A DNA stretch of 64,000 nucleotides from contig NZ_MUHD01000029.1 of assembly GCF_002217395.1 (NCBI RefSeq), positions 62,001-126,000 on the forward strand, written 5' to 3'. Origin of the DNA: Flavobacterium plurextorum (GTDB lineage: Bacteria; Bacteroidota; Bacteroidia; Flavobacteriales; Flavobacteriaceae). Of the stretch, positions 60,945 to 64,000 are shown piece after piece. Within the stretch, counting starts at the first letter, position 1, and each line of letters begins with the position of its first letter. Position numbers and translations under genes: made by a program. The notes below the pieces were generated by a model. The model had not been told where the DNA came from. It did no database searches and worked only from the letters and a program-made list of their open reading frames with translations.

Positions 60945-61326
60945 AATTCAAAGATATTTAAAATTCCTGAAAAAAGGATGGGTGCTATAAAATACAAGAT
61001 ATTTTTGTACGATACAATTTGCTGCGATTTCAGGACAAAACAAAAATACAATTTTTCGCACATACAGAGATTGAAAACTAAATTATAAATGAATTGGAAG
61101 CTGTTAAAAAAATAGGAGTATAAGTTTGATTCAAATTTTTAGAAAAATAAAAAAGCGCTGCAATACAATTTGCAGTGCTTTTTTTGTACTAATTAGTTGC
61201 TGCTTTTAAGCGTGATTCTGCATTTAAACGTTTTTTGACGCAGTTCGTAGTCATATTCAAATAAAAAGTTTGTAATGCGGTACCTTTATATAGTATTACG
61301 ACCCTTTTAATCAAAATCAAATCATC
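60945..61326. other. Intergenic region containing a decayed gene tail
   Basis: 382 bp without an ORF. Besides the promoter area of the XRE gene it holds the peptidase-tail remnant at 61105-61186. The remainder is AT-rich, with no consensus promoter recognised for the downstream TPR gene. Confidence 0.6.
61105..61186 (+). pseudogene. Remnant of a duplicated C1-peptidase gene 3' end with terminator
   Basis: About 80 bp align with 60440-60520 at high identity: aaaa-ataggagtataagtttgattcaaa, then the same aaaaaagcgctgcaa hairpin. Includes the last codons (LGV-stop region) and the terminator, but no upstream coding sequence. Confidence 0.7.
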
Positions 61327-62016
61327 ATGAAAACAAATGCAGTACTTTTTAGAGTAATTGTATGCGTTTTTTCTTTTAGTTGTTACGCTCAGTCTTTAGA
61401 GCAGACTATTGCTCATGCTGGAACTGGAAAAACGCAGTCAAAAGTTGATAGCAAATCAAATGAAGATCTTGTTATTGATTCTTATTTGGTTGTAGAGATA
61501 ATAAATATGCCTTTTGGAAAAAGAACAACAAAGTATGAAGTTTCAAAGCTTGATATGGTATATACGAACGATCTTGGACCAAATAATACAAGAACCGTTA
61601 CTCCAATATACAAAAAGGCAAAAGTTAGAAAAACAGAGATGATATTGCCGTCGAAAGCTATTGTTGATACCATGTCGCAAAAAATTAATCCAATAAAAGT
61701 AGACGTTGTTATGCCGGCATATACGGAGAACTCGGCAAACATAAATATTTTAAACACTTATGCTCATGTTTTGGATAAAGGATACAAATCTGTAGACATG
61801 CTTAAAAAAGTGGCTGACAAGTACTATTTTGAAGATAATTACGAAGAAGCAGCCAAGTACTATTCAAAGCTTATTGAGCTTGAGGCAAATTTAGATGCAG
61901 TATTTTATTTTAGATATGCACAATCTTTAAAAGCAATAAGTGAAATAGAAAAGGCTGAAGAAATGATGAAGTTGTTCGAAAGTAAAAACGGGAACAATGA
62001 AATCGCTAAAAAATAA
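61327..62016 (+). CDS. Exported TPR-containing protein
   Basis: 229 residues; signal peptide ending FSCYAQS. Residues ~20-145 are an unrecognised linker domain; the C-terminal ~75 residues form two TPR-like helical pairs (MLKKVADKYYFEDNYEEAAKYYSKLIE; YFRYAQSLKAISEIEKAEEMM). The TPR segment resembles the start of flavobacterial TPR-PD40-OmpA proteins such as PorE relatives. Here the protein ends before any beta-propeller or OmpA domain, so it is a truncated or dedicated adaptor. Confidence 0.75.
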   Translation: MKTNAVLFRVIVCVFSFSCYAQSLEQTIAHAGTGKTQSKVDSKSNEDLVIDSYLVVEIINMPFGKRTTKYEVSKLDMVYTNDLGPNNTRTVTPIYKKAKVRKTEMILPSKAIVDTMSQKINPIKVDVVMPAYTENSANINILNTYAHVLDKGYKSVDMLKKVADKYYFEDNYEEAAKYYSKLIELEANLDAVFYFRYAQSLKAISEIEKAEEMMKLFESKNGNNEIAKK

Positions 62017-62035
62017 AGAATAATGTATTGAAACA

Positions 62036-62070
62036 AAAAAAGACTATCGAAATGATAGTCTTTTTTTTAA
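62036..62070 (+). terminator. Terminator of the TPR gene
   Basis: Aaagactatc-gaaat-gatagtcttt plus T-run, 20 bp after the stop. Confidence 0.85.
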
Positions 62071-62193
62071 GCCATTTAGTGATAATAGTAGTTGGGACTT
62101 TAAAGTAATTAGTAGTGCAGTCTTTATTTTTGACACAAAGTAAAACCAACTTTGTTTTTGGAGATCTAATTAATAAACTAGAATTGTAAAAAA

Positions 62194-62223
62194 AAATACC
62201 ACTTACGTTTGTAAGTGGTATTT
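62194..62223 (-). terminator. Terminator of the tRNA-Asn pair
   Basis: Aaataccacttac-gttt-gtaagtggtattt; on the minus strand it lies directly downstream of the tRNAs with a T-run (A-run on the + strand). Confidence 0.8.
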
Positions 62224-62229
62224 AATAAG

Positions 62230-62303
62230 CTCCCCCTCTTGGGCTCGAACCAAGGACCCTCTGATTAACAGTCAGATGCTCTAACCAACTGAGCTAAGGA
62301 GGA
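62230..62303 (-). tRNA. tRNA-Asn (anticodon GTT), copy 2
   Basis: 74 nt on the minus strand: acceptor TCCTCCT/AGGGGGA, D-arm with AGTTGGTTAGAGC, anticodon arm TCTGA-CTGTTAA-TCAGA giving GTT, T-arm CTTGG-TTCGAGC-CCAAG, discriminator G; CCA not encoded. Confidence 0.97.
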
Positions 62304-62341
62304 ATCACCTTAAAGGTAAATATGTTTGCTAAAAAAAGTTG

Positions 62342-62415
62342 CTCCCCCTCTTGGGCTCGAACCAAGGACCCTCTGATTAACAGTCAGATGCTCTAACCAA
62401 CTGAGCTAAGGAGGA
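62342..62415 (-). tRNA. tRNA-Asn (anticodon GTT), copy 1
   Basis: Identical in sequence to the copy at 62230-62303; spacing 38 bp, period 112 bp. First in the direction of transcription. Confidence 0.97.
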
Positions 62416-62501
62416 AGATGTTGCTCTTTTTAGCGAGTGCAAATATAATCGATTTTTTAGTTTCTCAAAAATATTTTAACTCTTTTTCTCAATTTTTTTT
62501 T

Positions 62502-63842
62502 CTACTTCATAATTGCCTTGTAAATATCGTTTCCATTTGCGAACAAAAGTAACGCTATAAGTAGTACGAAGCCAACCATTTGGGCGTTTTCAAGGAATTT
62601 ATCGCTTGGTTTTTTACCGCTAATTATTTCGTATAATAAAAACATCACATGACCGCCATCAAGTGCCGGAATTGGCAATAAATTCATAACTCCAAGCATA
62701 ATTGATAGCAAAGCTGTGATTGACCAGAAAGTTTCCCAGCTCCAAGAACTTGGAAAAATGTTATAAATCGCCGCAAAACCACCTACTTGTTTGTAAGCTT
62801 TTGTTTCAGGGTTAAAAATCATTTTCAATTGTTTTCCGTAACCTACTAATTGATCTTTTCCTTTTTCTATTCCTACAGGAATAGATTCCAAGAAACCATA
62901 TTCTTTTGTACTCACTTTATAGTATCCTAATTTCTCTAAAGATTCCATTCCTAAAGTACCCACACCAATTCCTAGCTTTCCAGCATTAGAAACCTTTACC
63001 GTAATAGGAGTTTCTTTTAAATCGCGTAAAACAACAGCAGGAATTGTTTTTCCTTTGTTTGCCTCTAAAATAACTTTAGCTTCATCAAAATATTTTACTT
63101 TTTGACCATTAAGGGATGTAATCAAATCTTTTGCTTTCAAAGAAGTGTTCTCAGAATCTTCGGTGATCTTACCCACAACAAAAGGCATTCTGATACCAAT
63201 TAGTAATCCTTTTTCATATTTAGATAATTGATCAACAAAATCACTTGGAATATTAATTGTTTGTTGTTTTCCATCTCTTTCAATTACGACATTCTTAGCC
63301 ATGATCACATTTATGTTCATGTCGTTGTCAAAGTTTTCAACTTTTTTACCGTCAATCGAAACAATTTTATCACCCGTTCTAAATCCGGCTTTAATCATTG
63401 CGGGATTTTCAATATAAACTCCGTCTTTCAAATCGGCATTAGCCACATACGTATCTCCAAAAGCAAATGCCATTCCTATATAGATGATAAATGCAAGGAT
63501 AAAGTTTACCGTAACACCACCCAGCATAATAATCAAACGCTGCCAAGCTGGTTTAGAACGAAATTCCCAAGGCTGCGGAGGCAAAGCCATTTGATCTTTG
63601 TCCATACTCTCATCGATCATTCCAGAGATTTTTACATAACCTCCAAGCGGTAACCATCCGATTCCGTATTCCGTTTCGCCAATTTTCTTTTTTAACAGCG
63701 AATATTTAACATCAAAAAATAAGTAAAATTTTTCGACTCTTGTTTTAAACAATTTTGCAGGGATAAAATGCCCTAATTCATGAAGAATAATAAGTAAAGA
63801 TAAACTCAATAGAAATTGAGAGAGTTTGATAACTATATCCAT
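62502..63842 (-). CDS. rseP: RIP metalloprotease RseP (site-2 protease)
   Basis: 446 residues. Zinc motif HELGH in IILHELGHFIPAK near residue 20 within the first membrane helix, and the second active-site motif NLLPIPALDGGHVMF near residue 395. Two PDZ domains lie between (RTGDKIVSIDGKKVENF; SLKAKDLITSLNGQKVKYF). Inner-membrane protease that cleaves anti-sigma factors or remnant signal peptides. The ECF anti-sigma at 38.4 kb is a conceivable client but lacks direct evidence. Confidence 0.96.
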   Translation of the reverse strand: MDIVIKLSQFLLSLSLLIILHELGHFIPAKLFKTRVEKFYLFFDVKYSLLKKKIGETEYGIGWLPLGGYVKISGMIDESMDKDQMALPPQPWEFRSKPAWQRLIIMLGGVTVNFILAFIIYIGMAFAFGDTYVANADLKDGVYIENPAMIKAGFRTGDKIVSIDGKKVENFDNDMNINVIMAKNVVIERDGKQQTINIPSDFVDQLSKYEKGLLIGIRMPFVVGKITEDSENTSLKAKDLITSLNGQKVKYFDEAKVILEANKGKTIPAVVLRDLKETPITVKVSNAGKLGIGVGTLGMESLEKLGYYKVSTKEYGFLESIPVGIEKGKDQLVGYGKQLKMIFNPETKAYKQVGGFAAIYNIFPSSWSWETFWSITALLSIMLGVMNLLPIPALDGGHVMFLLYEIISGKKPSDKFLENAQMVGFVLLIALLLFANGNDIYKAIMK

Positions 63843-63925
63843 TTTATAATTTTAGTTCGTATTTAACGCACAAAAGTAGCGTTTTCCATTTTAATTTAAG
63901 ACCGCAAGATAACGTTTAAGGTTTT

Positions 63926-63951
63926 AAATGTTTGTTAATAAACAAACATTT
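63926..63951. repeat. Palindrome upstream of rseP
   Basis: Aaatgtttgtt-aata-aacaaacattt, an 11-bp perfect inverted repeat; could be an operator or the terminator of a gene outside the window. Confidence 0.5.
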
Positions 63952-64000
63952 AAATTTCTCGTTTTAACAAGATGCCGTAACTTTACGTTTTAAGATGCTG

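Overview
The window looks like a chromosomal segment of a Flavobacterium-type member of the Bacteroidota. The evidence is low GC content, upstream sequences fitting the Bacteroidota promoter (TTTG about 19-22 bp before TAnnTTTG), weak Shine-Dalgarno signals, a Nudix-type arabinose regulator, IPExxxVDY and DUF6249 proteins, many lipoproteins and beta-barrels, and several families of short interspersed palindromic repeats. All calls come from reading sequence; no database search was run.

Layout. (1) 1-7.0 kb: tail of a flavoenzyme-like gene, then a galactose locus on the minus strand (SSS symporter, galT, galK, galM) with a divergent GntR/LacI-hybrid regulator that has an operator-like inverted repeat in front of it. 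(2) 7.0-13.9 kb: L-arabinose locus with a degenerate-Nudix regulator (AraR type) followed by araB, araD, araA and a lipoprotein mutarotase. A perfect 20-bp palindrome lies between the promoter boxes of araB. (3) 14.2-14.7 kb: OsmC-like protein.

(4) 14.8-29.0 kb: an integrative mobilizable element of about 14.2 kb inserted in the 3' end of tRNA-Leu(CAA), bounded by an 18-bp perfect direct repeat. It carries a tyrosine recombinase, an excisionase-like HTH protein, a VapE-like helicase and a CHC2/Toprim-like primase separated by a nine-copy TTACCTA iteron cluster, MobC, relaxase, coupling protein, a TraO-like barrel and a lipoprotein. Cargo follows: two antitoxin-like proteins without evident toxins, a membrane protein, an HNH-like zinc protein and a YkgJ-type cysteine-cluster protein. 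There is no type IV secretion apparatus, so transfer would need a helper.

(5) 29.0-45.9 kb: core genes: prs, rplY, pth, superoxide dismutase, a long PurF homologue, a PfkB kinase, an ECF sigma factor with a putative anti-sigma factor, rnhA, purN, acpP-fabF-rnc and pyk. Between the dismutase and purF is a tandem array of three units with a 184-bp period. Each unit has the layout of a small-RNA gene on the minus strand (promoter, conserved hairpin of about 28 nt, single-stranded linker, intrinsic terminator). This is the most interesting non-coding signal in the window.

(6) 46.5-60.5 kb: a same-strand run of envelope-directed genes: sulfatase, lipoprotein HAD hydrolase, two phenol-pathway-type outer-membrane channels, DUF1254/1214, DUF2252, DUF2092, DUF6515 and DUF4136 proteins, a membrane-anchored AraC regulator, an Omp85-like barrel and a C1 peptidase. 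Most have no known role; together they look like an uncharacterised envelope or substrate-processing system. (7) 60.5-64 kb: an XRE regulator, a decayed copy of the peptidase-gene tail, a TPR protein, two tandem identical tRNA-Asn genes and the site-2 protease rseP.
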